From Neodontobutis hainanensis (lineage: Eukaryota; Chordata; Actinopteri; Gobiiformes; Odontobutidae): a DNA stretch of 64,000 bases. The position numbers and the translations under genes are program-made. The notes under the pieces were generated by a model that worked only from the letters and a program-made list of their open reading frames with translations, made no database searches and had not been told where the DNA came from. Where the stretch lies: NCBI GenBank assembly GCA_024349245.1, contig JALDNG010000102.1, positions 461,001-525,000 on the forward strand, in the 5' to 3' direction. Shown here one piece after another: positions 1-10,690 of this stretch (within the stretch, counting starts at the first letter, position 1; the number at the start of each line of letters is the position of its first letter).

Positions 1-335
1 AGATCAGTCTCTTCTCTGTCTGGCAATCTGATGGACAAGTCTGGGTTTGGTGGGTACCAGGAGAAAGGTACTTGTCTGACTGCATTGAGCCAAGTGTAAA
101 GTTTGGTGGAGGGGGGATTATGATGTGGGGTTGTTTTTTTGGGACTTGGGCTTGTCCTCTTAGTTCCAGTAAAAAGGAACTGTTAATGCTTCACTATACC
201 AAGACCTTTGGACAATTTCATGTTCCCAACTTTGTGGGAACAATTTGTAGATGGCGCCTTCCTGTTCCAACATGACTGCGCACCAGCGCACAAAGCAAGG
301 GACATCAAGACATGAATGAGTGAGTTTTTTGCCTC
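1..335 (+). pseudogene. Tc1/mariner-like transposase relic (3' truncated)
   Basis: Translation in shifting + frames gives hallmarks of a fish Tc1-like DDE transposase: VKFGGGGIMMWGCFFG at about 102-149, then GLG and VPVK in the next frame, then FMFPTLWEQF and FLFQHDCAPAHKARDIK further on (about 217-313). The HD in FQHD is the usual region of the second catalytic aspartate. The frame is broken at least once near 149, stops lie in the matching frame (for example a TGA at about 314-316), and similarity ends near 335 before the expected PDLNPIEHLW region. The 5' part lies outside the window. This is a dead copy in an intron of the host gene. Family identification is from motif recognition; confidence is high for Tc1-like, low for any subfamily. 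Confidence 0.85.
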
Positions 336-500
336 CACGTTGTCACCAGCAGGGTACCCCGTTTAATGTCAGCTGCTTGTATCACCCAAGTATTTTGGGC
401 CTAATTAAGGATGGGAAAGGTGATATCTTACTCTTTCTTGCTGTTTCTGGTGTAAATCGGAATCTGCGTAAATAATTAAAATAACAAAATCAGTTGTGTA

Positions 501-533
501 CAAATTCAAATTCAAAAATTCAAATTCAAGTTC
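501..533. repeat. (TTCAAA)n-like simple repeat
   Basis: Imperfect tandem of AAATTC/TTCAAA units, about 33 bp, interrupted once by extra adenines. Confidence 0.8.
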
Positions 534-1364
534 ATATCTTTTAGATTCTCTTCATATCATTGTCTCCGATTGGGCATCCATCTACTAAAGGTGATATACT
601 ACTAAGTGCTATAAAGATTTTATTAGCCCCAAAATGTTTTATGACACAAGAATCTTACAAGTCTTTAAAAAGTGTTGGCCAGTGTTAAATAAATCTCAGA
701 GACAGGTACGGGTTTGAAAGCTGACAGGCAGTCGATCCTTTTACAACTCACACAACACATATCTGTTGGTTACAGACTCTGGTCTCATTTGTTAGAGCCC
801 TTATAAACCTCAAACTTTTTATTAAAAGGTGCGATTTCTCAAAATCATTTTTTAGGTGCACAGAATGAAAAGCCATATCTATGCTAACTTGTAACCATGC
901 CTTTGTATGGCGTGTAAAATTTTCTTCATCCTTTATAGTCCTTACTGCTGACATAGGTGTAAATCCACAACTCCTGAATCATTCCCGGCTTCCCTTCGAT
1001 ATTCTCCCTGTCTTTGCCGTCCTTCTCTCCTCTTCAATCCGCCAGCTTGCAGTATCATCTGTCTTACTAAAAACTCTAAAAGCATCATGTCGTTTTCTTT
1101 TTTTTACCCCCCATACCCTCCCTCTTCTCATGCTCCCAACCTGGACTCCACTATAATTGCTTATCTAGGGAGAAATAAAGCCAGGTAAATGCTGTGTATG
1201 TGGGGATGCTGTGGAGAAAAGGGAAAAAAAGACCTTTCTACGCTGCATGCAGTCCTTTCTATGTGTGTGTGACAAATGCAGATAGTTCTACAGATGGCCC
1301 ATAAAAGCAGCAGCTTGTAATGAAGCAACTGAGACCGAAATCATGGTTATGGTAAACTGGGGAG

Positions 1365-1760
1365 AGAACGAGATAACGGGAAGAGCTAGAGAGATAGATA
1401 GATAACGACAAAGAAAAGGAAGAAGTGAGTGGATAGAAGAGAGAATAAATAAGAGTGAGCCTTGCAGCAATAAACCATGAAAAGGAGTATGGCGTCGCCG
1501 CAAGCTACTGAATAAACTTGTGTAATGAAACTGTGTGATGTTCACTATAAACTACCGAGTGGAAGGAAAAGGAATAAAAGGAATGGGCAGAAGGGGCTGT
1601 ATATAAGTTGGAATGGATAGTTCGGGCTGGGAGGGAGTGGGTGGCAGGTAGTCAAAGTTTTAAGTAGGCGAGAGCGGTTGGAGTGTTACGGCAAGAAGCA
1701 CAGGAAAGATCAGAGTGATAAAAAACAAGAGGGGATAAAAGAAAAGAGGTAATGGCACAA
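1365..1760. repeat. purine-rich (GA-rich) tract
   Basis: The + strand is dominated by A and G over about 400 bp, with short GATA runs (about 1391-1403) and GGAAGGAAAAGGA-type stretches. It is one of several purine-rich segments on the + strand. Open frames in it on the minus strand are only low-complexity products of the skew. Confidence 0.6.
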
Positions 1761-2245
1761 GGATAGCATGAGCAAGGACCTAAGATGTACAGAAATGGTT
1801 AAGGAGAATGCAAAATGGAAGACATACGGATTTCCAGAGTGTTTTCATTGCATTGATGAACACCAATAGGTAAAAGCAAAAGCCTGTTGTACTGGTGGCA
1901 TTTGTGGCATTTGAATAAACTTTAAAGATATCTCTTCCAAATTTTGATATTTTTTTCTGCCGTAAGATGTGATAGGGTGAGAGCTACAAAATGCTCCTCC
2001 CATGCAAACTAAACAGTAAAATACCTTACATGCATAAATTCACCTCTACAATATCGAAAGGGATTCCAATCCTGCATGTAACTTTTAGACCGCAGAGCAT
2101 TTACAAGTAGAGATGGCAATGTAAAAACTAAGAACATTTTGTACAAATAAGACTCTGTTAGTGTCCAGTGTACTTATTTTATTCATTCTATTTTATATAT
2201 TACATCATCCGGTAGAGTGCCTCATTCATCTCTAATCAGTAATCT

Positions 2246-2640
2246 TTGACCATACCATCCCGGCTGCTAGCCTGGTATTCCAGATCCTTTCTAATCGTAA
2301 ATCCCTTCCTCTGTGATTTTCCGACGGACCAATCACAAGCCGTTTGTCTGCAGCAAGGTGTGGTTTGCTGGCCACGTCATGCACAAGTAACTCAGCTTGC
2401 ACGGCTAGTCCAAAACATTCAACATGGCGGACACTGCTACGGAGAGCCTATTTATTTGTATCAGTTTTGAATAACCAGCAAAGTATAAAAACAATGAAAC
2501 CGCTCTGGTGTCCACTCTACGGCAGGCTATTTTAACTAGCGGCACTAACGTGTCTTCCTTGTTGACAAACGGCTGTGTGGTTTCGCATACACACAACATT
2601 ATGCATAACATTATGCCTCTAACATTCACCCGGCTGCAGG
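2246..2640. repeat. GC-raised segment, probably an unclassified interspersed element
   Basis: Base composition changes abruptly: CpG-containing words such as CCGACGGACC, GCCACGTCATG, GGCGGACACTGCTACGG and CTACGGCAGG cluster here, unlike the AT-rich flanks. It includes a small tandem of a 12-base unit (AACATTATGCAT / AACATTATGCCT) at about 2597-2620. No open frame with recognisable domains is present and I could not find terminal repeats. A non-autonomous DNA transposon is my best guess; a decayed CpG island is the alternative. Confidence 0.35.
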
Positions 2641-2785
2641 GAATGTTTTTGGAAATTTTCTGTTTAGCTGAGTGTACTGTGTAAGTGAGATTACATTAAA
2701 CTAAAAACTAAGAACCATCAAAATGATTGAGAATATATATTTTTGGGCTAAAAGTTACACAGGGTGGCTTTAAAGTACTAAAGGT

Positions 2786-2860
2786 ACTTAGGTAGGTAGG
2801 TACTTTATTCTTCAAGTGTCCAGTAGCATTTCATTACACTCATTCAAACATACGCAATTA
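2786..2860 (-). repeat. LINE-type 3' tail (minus orientation)
   Basis: TTAGGTAGGTAGGTACTTTATTC followed by CAGTAGCATTTCATTACACTCATTC-like sequence resembles the microsatellite-terminated 3' ends of fish non-LTR retroelements read in reverse (TAGG unit then TACTTTATT). Very short and diverged, so the family is not assignable. Confidence 0.4.
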
Positions 2861-4827
2861 CTAAGAGCAAGAAGACTATCTTTCTGGACTAATTACTGCT
2901 ATACAAAAATTAGGTAGCAAATACATAAGTAAATGACTTATTAAAGAACATTTACTACATTTTAGTCACATTTTACTCCTGAATTCTGAACTGTGAGGCG
3001 ATGTATCCTCCTATTGTACCTGTATGAACACCCCATTAGCATCATTTTGTGCAGAAACAGTTGGTGCGTATGGGCTGGGCTCACTCACTGTCTGGCTGAT
3101 AGGGCACTGAACAACAAACATCTTTACGCTGAGTGGGCCCACACTGACTTGCAAAATCAATAGGTCTATGGGTCGCAACACTAGGCCAACCTGACATCCA
3201 ATCACAACACGGCGCAGAGGGTCGCCTCAGTGATGGATGACCCTGAGCGTGAGTGTGTATGTGTGTGCGATAGTCTCGAACTGTATCTCCAATTGTGTCC
3301 TGTCCGTGTGCGCCTGGCTGTAACTGTGTGTTGCCGTGACGATAAGGAGGATGGGGATTGGAGAGGTCTATCAGGGTCTTTAGCAAAACGATTTTCTCCT
3401 CTCATTCATGGCTTGCCCAGTTCCGAGAGATTTCCAACCCAGTGACACTATAAAACCAAGCAGTGCACACAACATGACCCAACACTGCACGGTTCCTAAA
3501 TAACAACACTGGTTGTCTCCCAAAATATTCTCAGCTTAGATAACTTAACATTTTCTTCTCCCTTTAATTATTTGTGCTCTGCAAACTGTGAGGAAAACAA
3601 TATGGTTGCCTTGACTATAAATTAATTCCAAATGTGTTATTTTTCTTAATACAGTATATTTTAGATCTTATTATACAATTATCCTCCTATCAGATGAATA
3701 AGACACTGTTTTCTAACTAAACATTTTTCTTGTTCTGACCGCACCTACTGGGAAGCACATTATTTTCTCTTTATCCTCCTCCCAAAGATGTGGAAAGTAC
3801 AGAAATACAGTTAGCAGAAAGTAGTTAGGCAGCCGTAATCGAAAAGGTGTAATAGTAGAGGCATTGTCTAAATAAATGGATCAATCAGCGTACCAATATT
3901 AGATTCATCCAGTTGGTTCATTTGCTAACATCAAATCTTCTTTACTGCTGGCTGCTTGGTGAATAATCATTACACATTCATGCCATTAGAATTGAAAAGA
4001 TTGCCTTGCAGCTGTACTTAAGGTGTAATTTGGAACATAACTTCAAAGTTTGAGAACGGTTTTCAAGGTTTCCTGTGACATTTTGAGAAAGAAAGTCCTG
4101 CTTTATCTTGGCATCTCATTTGGGAGCATGGTCAGCATAATCACACAAGAGGGTTGCTTTATTTCTTTTTTTGTTGTGCCTTTTCTGTTGTGAGTTCATG
4201 TTTAGTTCTTTTTCAGCTCAGGTCTTAGAGACAGGAGAGCGCCACCTGTCTGGCTCCCCCTCTTACAGCCTCCCCCTCACCCCAGCTGTTTGTCGTCTTT
4301 CTCTCCCTAACTCCCTATCTGTCGGAACAGCTTCATCCTCATATCAATCAAGTTCAAACAATAAGACTGGAGTTGGTCCCTGTTCACCCATCTACTTCCT
4401 GGTTTATGGCTTGTAATTCCCCTTCACTCAGCCGCCTGTCTCTCTGGTTGGCTCATGTGTATGTGAAGGTTTGTTTTCGGGCCCAGATGTTTACATGCAC
4501 ACTTGTGCATAAGTCCCACAGAACGGCAAATTTGTCTTTTGGGAATAATCTCATTAACTATGAAACACTTGAACTGTGTCTCTGGAGTGGCTGGAGGTAA
4601 ATTTCCATTGAAAGGAACATGTGTAAAATGTTCTGCTTCTTCTATAGAAGCTAAGGGTTATGCATTGTTTTAAATGTGAAAAATATTTTGTGTGACGTGT
4701 TAAAGAGCCTCTTCACTTTCATGCAAGGTTACGTTGCATTAGATACTACATTCAGGGGTATGGTTAAATAAATATTTTTGGTAATTTGAAGGTAAAACTT
4801 ACACTGTGTTTTCTTTCTTTTTTGAAG
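2861..4827. other. intronic stretch without a gene
   Basis: No supported gene. A short GT-rich run occurs at about 3248-3270 and a pyrimidine-rich stretch at about 4245-4330. Neither carries exon-like motifs. Confidence 0.55.
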
Positions 4828-5025
4828 AACTTCACAGCACTTCATGTGGAAACCCTGGCATCCCACCAAAAGCTGTGCTGAGTGGCGGCGGGCGCTTTGC
4901 TGTAGGCGATCGCGTGCAGTACAACTGTGTTCCTGGTTACGTATTGGACGGCCATGCAACACTAACTTGTATCACAAACGCTGGGAACACTGCGGTGTGG
5001 GACTTCCCTGCTCCCATTTGCCGAG
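4828..5025 (+). CDS. csmd3: CSMD family protein, sushi/CCP domain exon (internal exon)
   Basis: A 198-bp exon, phase 1 at both ends, encoding one complete sushi (complement control protein) domain. Visible motifs in order: TSCGNPGIPPKAVLSGGG, FAVGDRVQYNCVPGYVLDG, ATLTCITNAGNTAVWDF, PAPICR. All four domain cysteines and the tryptophan before the last cysteine are present, so both disulfides (1-3, 2-4) can form. No N-glycosylation sequon is seen. The acceptor is a T-rich run ending GAAG at 4827; the donor GTATGG starts at 5026. The terminal G plus CT of the next exon restores an alanine (CR-A-ED), joining directly to the CUB exon at 37158, the order expected in CSMD proteins. Alternative acceptor AG at 4836-4837 would give phase 2 and is disfavoured. 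The symbol reflects resemblance to CSMD3 from memory; CSMD1, CSMD2 or a fish-duplicated copy are not excluded. Confidence 0.93.
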
Positions 5026-6019
5026 GTATGGGATTAAATCTGTACGTGTTTGCATGGCATGTTAATGAGTATATCTTGAAATGCACCAGCCACATCAGAA
5101 ACATTCCTTTAATTGAATGTTAAAAGACAAGTAAGTGATAGAAATCCCAAATCCCAATCAACAATCTAGAATAAATTTTCTAGTATCCAGTCCCTCTTTT
5201 ATCCAATCAGAAGTGAGAGCTTAGCAAATAGGTGGTCGCTTTTCTGTGCATTTCCAGTTTATTGTTTTAAGTGGACCATCTCAGCTGTATTATACTAAGT
5301 AGACATATTAATGTATGTTAGATAAGAGTTTTTTATCGGATTGGCTACTGTTCTCATTCTCTACAATTCAACCACAGCTGAAGAAAGGTAGCCAAATGAC
5401 TCAGTCGCTTACTTCTCCTTTAACATATACATTATGACTTTGTAGAGAAAGTCATCATAAAGAAGAGTATGAGAGGGGTGAAGACAGACAGATGTGTGTG
5501 TGTGCGTGTGTGGGGCAGGCAGTCAAAGAATATGCAACCCTATAGTTTACATGTGGGTAGTGTTGTATTCTCAACCATTTAATCAAAGGAGTGTGTAGGA
5601 GAAAAGAAAATATGCAGCATTTGAGCGGTCTATTTTTGGACTGTGGGGTCGGTGTTGATGTTCGTGGACAAACTACTGTATGCTAAGCTGCACTGGAGAA
5701 TACACACTGAGCAGTAGCTTCTCTGCACTTTACGCATTTGTGCTTTCAAACATCACTTACAAGGCATAGGCATACAAATCCAGATTTAAATCTCCCTGCG
5801 TGCACTCTGCATTGTATCTGCAGAGACAGTTAAATTCTAATTACAACATTCTCAATGGATCTTTGAAATGTTTACAAAGTTAGTGTTTAGTTAAATGTAT
5901 CAACAGTTCAGACTATAATCACTTTATAAATCTTGGGTATTGACAGTTCTTATTACAGATTGGTTATTAAAGACACCCTTGTTGTGGAAATGTTTATCAG
6001 TATTGAAGAAAAGGTTGAA
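5026..6019. other. intronic stretch without a gene
   Basis: Nothing supported apart from a short GT-rich run at about 5492-5513. Composition is ordinary intronic. Confidence 0.55.
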
Positions 6020-6150
6020 ACAAAGGCCTCTGCTTAGTTTTCAAGATGAAGACGTTTCATCCCTTGTCCAAGGGACTTTGTCAATTTTGAGTTCACCTGA
6101 GAGCTAAGCTTTATCTCTAGAGGGAGGGGTTTGACCTAAAACTAACTCTG
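6020..6150 (-). repeat. Penelope-like retroelement relic with degraded hammerhead ribozyme-like fold
   Basis: Read on the minus strand from 6084 to 6048: TTGACAA, then a stem TCCCTT-GGAC-AAGGGA (6075-6060), then T and GAAAC, then GTCTTC. This order matches the hammerhead core (CUGANGA, stem II, GAAA, stem III) known in Penelope-like elements and matches a common fish repeat motif of the form GAAACGTCTTC. The first core element has two substitutions against CTGATGA, and the cleavage-site arm (GTC plus stem I partner) is not convincing, so this copy is unlikely to self-cleave. The fold is visible; the family assignment comes from recognition of the fish repeat motif and is an inference. Confidence 0.5.
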
Positions 6151-6863
6151 ATTGGACCAGGCTGCTCTGGTCTTATAGTTAACTTGAAAGAGTAGTATTG
6201 TCAGCTTAGTACAGCCCCACTCATATTTTCCTGGAACATACAAAAGTATGTGATACATTATGCTTTTTTAACAACAGATCATAAAATATCTGTAACCATA
6301 CAGCCTTAACCACATTTCTCTGTTTCTTTGTCAGTGCCCAGTCTGGCATGTAGGGACGAACCAGCCTGCAAAATACTGAACAGTGTGTGTCAGCAGCTTA
6401 CATGTTAATGTTACGGCCACTGCGGGAGCTCACGGGAGCAGCGAGTTATTGTGCGGAGACAATGTGTCACAGGTAGTATAGTATGTTTTGTGTTGAGAAA
6501 ATTCATTCAAAAACATGCTGAGAAAATTGAACAGCACCAACTAAAAGTATAATTTATGTCAGAAATATAGTCATACTCCACATGACACTAAAATACAAAT
6601 GGTGCCTGTAAAAGATGTGGAAAAAACTTTAATATATCCACTAATGTTTTTTTTTTTCTTTGAATCAGCATGGATTATTGTCAGTTTAGAATTTTAAAAC
6701 CAATACTAATACCATATAGCCTATCCTCAGGTCTTTGTGTTGTGTGTTGCCAGCATGCACATACTGTAGCTGGATGGGACCTGCTGGGACATCACTGGTC
6801 ACTGATCACACTCATCATTCTTGTGAGAACTGATGACCATCACATTATTTTTAAGAACAACCT

Positions 6864-7000
6864 GTAGCACTCCTGTCTCACAGCAGGAAGGTCCTGGGTT
6901 CGATTCCTATCCAGGGCAGGGCCTTTCTGTGTGGAGTTTAAATGTTCTCCCCGTGTCTGTGTGGGTTTACCTTACCACTAAATACATGTACAGTAGGCCC
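6864..7000 (+). repeat. tRNA-like SINE fragment ('CACAGCAGGAAGGTCC' family)
   Basis: Carries GTCTCACAGCAGGAAGGTCC, a Pol III B-box-like GGTTCGATTCC at about 6898-6908, then CTGTGTGGAGTTTAAATGTT and a GTGTGGGTTT motif. This is a dispersed fish repeat also present at 24774 (plus) and, degraded, at 15139. The 3' part fades after about 6970. Confidence 0.7.
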
Positions 7001-7060
7001 ATCTTCATCTTTTAGTTCTCAACCTACCTGGTTAAATGATAATAAAAAAAAAATAAATGG

Positions 7061-7278
7061 ACATTTACATTTATTCATTTAGCAGGCGCTTTTATCCAAA
7101 GCAACTTACATGAAGCTTCCATTCACCAGTGTTACAACTGGAACACCACTGGAGGCAAGGTGGGTTAAGTGTCTTGCCCAAGGACACAATGATATTGTGA
7201 ACTGTGGGGAGAGCAGGAATCAAACCGCCAATCTTCTGACTGAAGGACATCCACTCTACCACTGAGCCACTGCGCTCA
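7061..7278 (-). repeat. tRNA-derived SINE, long copy with AATGAATAAATGTAAATG tail
   Basis: On the minus strand it begins with GTGGCTCAGTGGTAGAGTGG (A box), then GGTTTGATTCCTGC (B box, one change), then a body with GTGTCCTTGGGCAAGACAC and ACCTTGCCTCCAGTG, and ends GGATAAAAGCGCCTGCTAAA followed by a TTTACATTTA-type tail at 7061-7080. It is the most complete member of a family also seen at 22870, 25631 and 55021. Flanking target duplications are not evident. Confidence 0.85.
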
Positions 7279-8010
7279 GTGTTCTGTACCTCAAGTCACT
7301 GCTATAAGATGGAAATCTGTTTAGTTACTGGATTGTAATAATCACAATTTCTTTTGAATGTAAATATAATACTGTATAAAAACTGTAGGAAGAAAATATA
7401 TTTTTTTTCACATATAATTAAGTGTAGTGGTTCTTTTTGCCTCACTGCTATTCTGTACCATCCCTACACACTGAGCAGAAGTCATTATTGTGAAGATGAG
7501 GCATCAATGTCTTATTCAGCATTTTCACCTTTTCACATTTTTACTCAATGAATGCTAATAAGTCTCACACACACACACTCACACTGTCTGACCCCAGGTG
7601 AGTCATTTGACACTTGGGTTTGGATCATTCTCAGATGAAAGTAAGTACTTTCGCAGCTCAGTAGAAATCTTCATGCATCTGTGATGAGTGCTAAAACGTC
7701 ACTTACTCAACAAAAATATTTGTTTTCCTCTTTTTTTTTAAACAAGGCTAATGACTGCATATTTTTCTGAATATTGAATGCACAGCAACACCACATTTTC
7801 ACCACTGTAATGTGGGTCCAGGAAAAAAATAAACACAGAGAGGGAAGGAAGCAGGGGAAATGGCAAGTTGTCAGCGCTGGATTAGCAATGTCTCTGTCAC
7901 TCTGTCAGTGAGGCTAAAAGGAGCTAAGCTACTAATATGTCCACAGCAACACCCGGGCACACATGCAGCCTTTCTCTACAACAACACATTCAACTGAAAA
8001 TGTCATCATA

Positions 8011-8200
8011 TACAGTTGTGCTCAAAGGTTTAATGGCAGAATTTGTGATTTTTTTTTTTGGGGGCTATTTTTCAGAGAATATGAAAGATAACACAAAAAC
8101 TTATCTAACACTCATAGTTAGTGGTTTGGGGAAGCCATTAATTGTAAAACAACTGTGTTAAGTCTTCTTAAAACATAATGACAACAGAAACTAGTATTCA
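8011..8200 (+). mobile_element. Tc1/mariner-type DNA transposon terminal fragment
   Basis: Starts TACAGTTGTGCTCAAAGGTT, which corresponds to the terminal inverted repeat of an abundant fish Tc1-like or non-autonomous family (TA target included), followed by GAATATGAAAGATAACACAA and AACATAATGACAACAGAAAC. No transposase remains and I did not find the partner terminus, so it is a one-ended remnant. Family recognition is from memory of the motif. Confidence 0.6.
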
Positions 8201-8740
8201 CATTCTGTACTTGTTAAAGTAAAGTAGTGTTAAAAACAACTCTGGTAATAGTTAAAATATTGATTCAGCTTCTTTACTCAAATGAAAATAAAAAGTATAG
8301 TCTCTGAAATGTACTCAAGTACAAAACAAAAATGTATTTTGCTGTCAATGATACACAATACATTTGTTTTAACGCCGCAAATTTCTACAATTTATGGTGC
8401 AATTAAATGTAAGACCTCAAAAAACAAATTTAATACTTGGACCTGGTTTTGACATCATAAAAAATCATATGTTTTTAATACTTTTAAGACCTTGGAGGTA
8501 CCAGCTAATGTTGTCTTTGTGTGAAATTGATAACTAACTTCTACTTTAACACAAGGTTACAAGCCTTTGGGGCTCTCAACAAGTGAGAGCTAAGTAGCAT
8601 TAGCGGTCAAAACCATATTCTTCCAGAGCATTGCTCACGTTGTAAACTAACCTTCAGAAATACAAAATAAGCTGTGCCAAGAATCAAGAAAGGTTGCCAG
8701 ATAAATAAATACTTAAGTAAAGTACAGATCCTCTGACCTA
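8201..8740. repeat. probable AT-rich interspersed repeat remnant
   Basis: Contains words common in dispersed fish repeats: GTACTCAAGTACAAAAC at about 8312, GTAAGACC and TTTTAAGACC around 8410-8495, and TACTTAAGTAAAGTACAGAT at about 8712. No coding signal. Boundaries are approximate and it may be more than one element. Confidence 0.35.
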
Positions 8741-10592
8741 AAGGCATTCACACCAACCATAAAGGTTTTCTATCAATTTTTTGGCCAAGCAATTGAATCC
8801 CCCTGAGAATAGAGCTTTTAGTGGTCTACCTCTTTGCGTGTACTTACTTATATCCTTTTTTCAATTGTGTTGTTAATGTGGTGGCATACTGTATAACTTC
8901 ATTCAAAGCTGTTAAAAGTGGTCTAACAGGGACTAACAGGAAGAGCTCTGACATCATATCTTTCCAGCTAGTCCAGCCATTAAGCACTTAATCACTACAG
9001 AGAGTGAAAGCTTTACCGACAGACAAACCATTCAGGTATTATCAGAACTGGATTATAACCTTAGTTTATATTGTAAGATTCAGCTAAAATATTAACATTT
9101 GGTTCAAAAATATATTTAAAAATGTGTTTCTTGGGAACAGGTTCATTAAAAAAAAAAAAAAAAAATTAACCTGTTTGACTGACTACATGTAGAGCATCCC
9201 TCTTTCACTCACCTCACATTTTTTAAAAAAAAACAAACAAAACCAAACTGAATACTTCACTATAATAGGATGCTGCCTGGAGGCTTAAAAGAAACTTGGA
9301 GCAAACATATTTGCTGGGTCATTTAGTAATCTCAGACTCTCTGCTAATAGGTCTACACTTGACATGCATAGCAGAAGTTAGAGCAAAGCCTATTTCACAA
9401 TCACTTCCTCAAATACCCTTCAGTATTAGACGCATGCTGCATCAGCAAACTCACGCTGTGTTGTATAGCGCCATAAGCATAATATAACCAGAGAAATACA
9501 GCAACTGTATATGCCACTGTAATGTATTCTGTATACTGTTGCAATATAAAATGATGTGCTGTAGATCAAATGTACCATGAAGATAATTCTACTATTTTTC
9601 TTGGCACAGAAATATTGACAGGACAGAAATGTCCTTCAGCATTCAAGAAATTTAAAATCCCCAAAAAAACAGGCGCATATGCCGAGTTGGCCCAGGGAAC
9701 ATTTCATCATGATCTCACAGATACAGAATATGCTAATGAATATTCATGGGTTTTGTGCAAGTGTGAGTGGGAGATAAACAGACCGCTAATAGTACTCTAT
9801 CTCTGAAGTTGAGAGTCAAATTTAACAGTAACCTTAAATGACCCTGATAAATGTTTGTGGTGCATAAATTTGCAGGGATGAATGAGCCTCTTCCCGTTTC
9901 CAAGGCATAATATCAGGATTATGAGTTCCGGCTGATAGTAATTGTTCAACCCATACCCCAATAACCCCGACCCTAGCCATCACCTAGGCAACCTTTTAGT
10001 AATATCTACAACCTTTTATATAAAACAGGACTAAAGACCTATTGTCAACATAATGACCAAAACAAAATATGTCCCTTCATGGACATGGAATACATGCGGT
10101 TATTATCATACATTATTTACAGTGGGAAAAAGAATGAAGAAGTCTGAGGAAAAGAAATGGGGCACACTTCGAGGCAAGAAGAGGTAGGGGGTTATTGTTG
10201 GAATTGAAAAAGTAATAATGTGCACTGACTACACACAAAATTAGACTAGCTGAGAGGCGGAAATGAAATGAGTGTGGGCCTTGTGTGTGTACACCCGGTA
10301 ACACCGTTGAAGCTGTGGAGCTTGGATGCATGTTTTTTTGTTGTGCGTTTGGTTGAGCTCATAACTATCATCACTGGAATGTGGAATAAATGGACAGCCA
10401 TGACTGAGACAAAGGCACATTTTTAGCTTCTGTCTATAGCCTTATGTGAGCCTTAAGATGTAGTCATAAAAAACGTGGGGCTTAATTTAGCCTTGCATTA
10501 GTGACTCAGAGATGTATTTTAGCCAAATACTACCAAAGTCTTTATGAATGTACATTAAAGATGAATTAGTTGGCTCTAATTAGGCAAGGATA
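8741..10592. other. intronic stretch without a gene
   Basis: No gene or classifiable repeat. An A-rich run (about 18 A) lies near 9149-9167 and short A-rich runs near 9223-9243. Confidence 0.55.
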
Positions 10593-10690
10593 GTTTATTT
10601 GTATAGCACAAACATTCATACAGCAATTCAAAGTGCATTACAAAACAAAGAGACATAGCTTAAAACACAAATACAATATCAATAAAATTA
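10593..10690 (-). repeat. retroelement 3'-end-like repeat ('TTTATTTGTATAGCAC')
   Basis: AGTTTATTTGTATAGCACA followed by CATACAGCAATTCAAAGTGC and ATTACAAAACAAAGAGACA matches the very common fish motif TTTATATAGCGC...TTCAAAGTGCTTTACA, probably the reversed 3' region of a non-LTR element. Only this core is visible. Confidence 0.5.

Larger units (their letters stand above)
336..2245. other. intronic stretch without a gene
   Basis: No recognisable coding or RNA gene. It contains a short TTCAAA-type simple repeat at 501-533, a mildly pyrimidine-rich stretch around 980-1140 and the purine-rich tract at 1365-1760. Small reading frames here have no recognisable motifs. Confidence 0.6.
1..4827 (+). 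other. CSMD gene: upstream intron (3' part only)
   Basis: This stretch precedes the acceptor of the sushi exon at 4828, so it is the downstream end of an intron whose 5' end lies outside the window. The acceptor is a pyrimidine-rich run (TTTTCTTTCTTTTTTGAAG) ending at 4827. The stretch holds the Tc1 relic, short simple repeats, a purine-rich tract and a LINE-like tail, all listed separately. I searched for another CUB or sushi exon (cysteine pattern, WxxP, YDYLE-type motifs) and saw none. A splice-like TTTTTCAG at about 4209-4216 opens a frame with no CSMD resemblance. Confidence 0.8.

Noticed and set aside
4209..4216. TTTTTCAG with an open frame of about 80 codons downstream
   Set aside because: Ser/Pro-rich translation without the cysteine pattern of CSMD domains and no good phase-1 donor.
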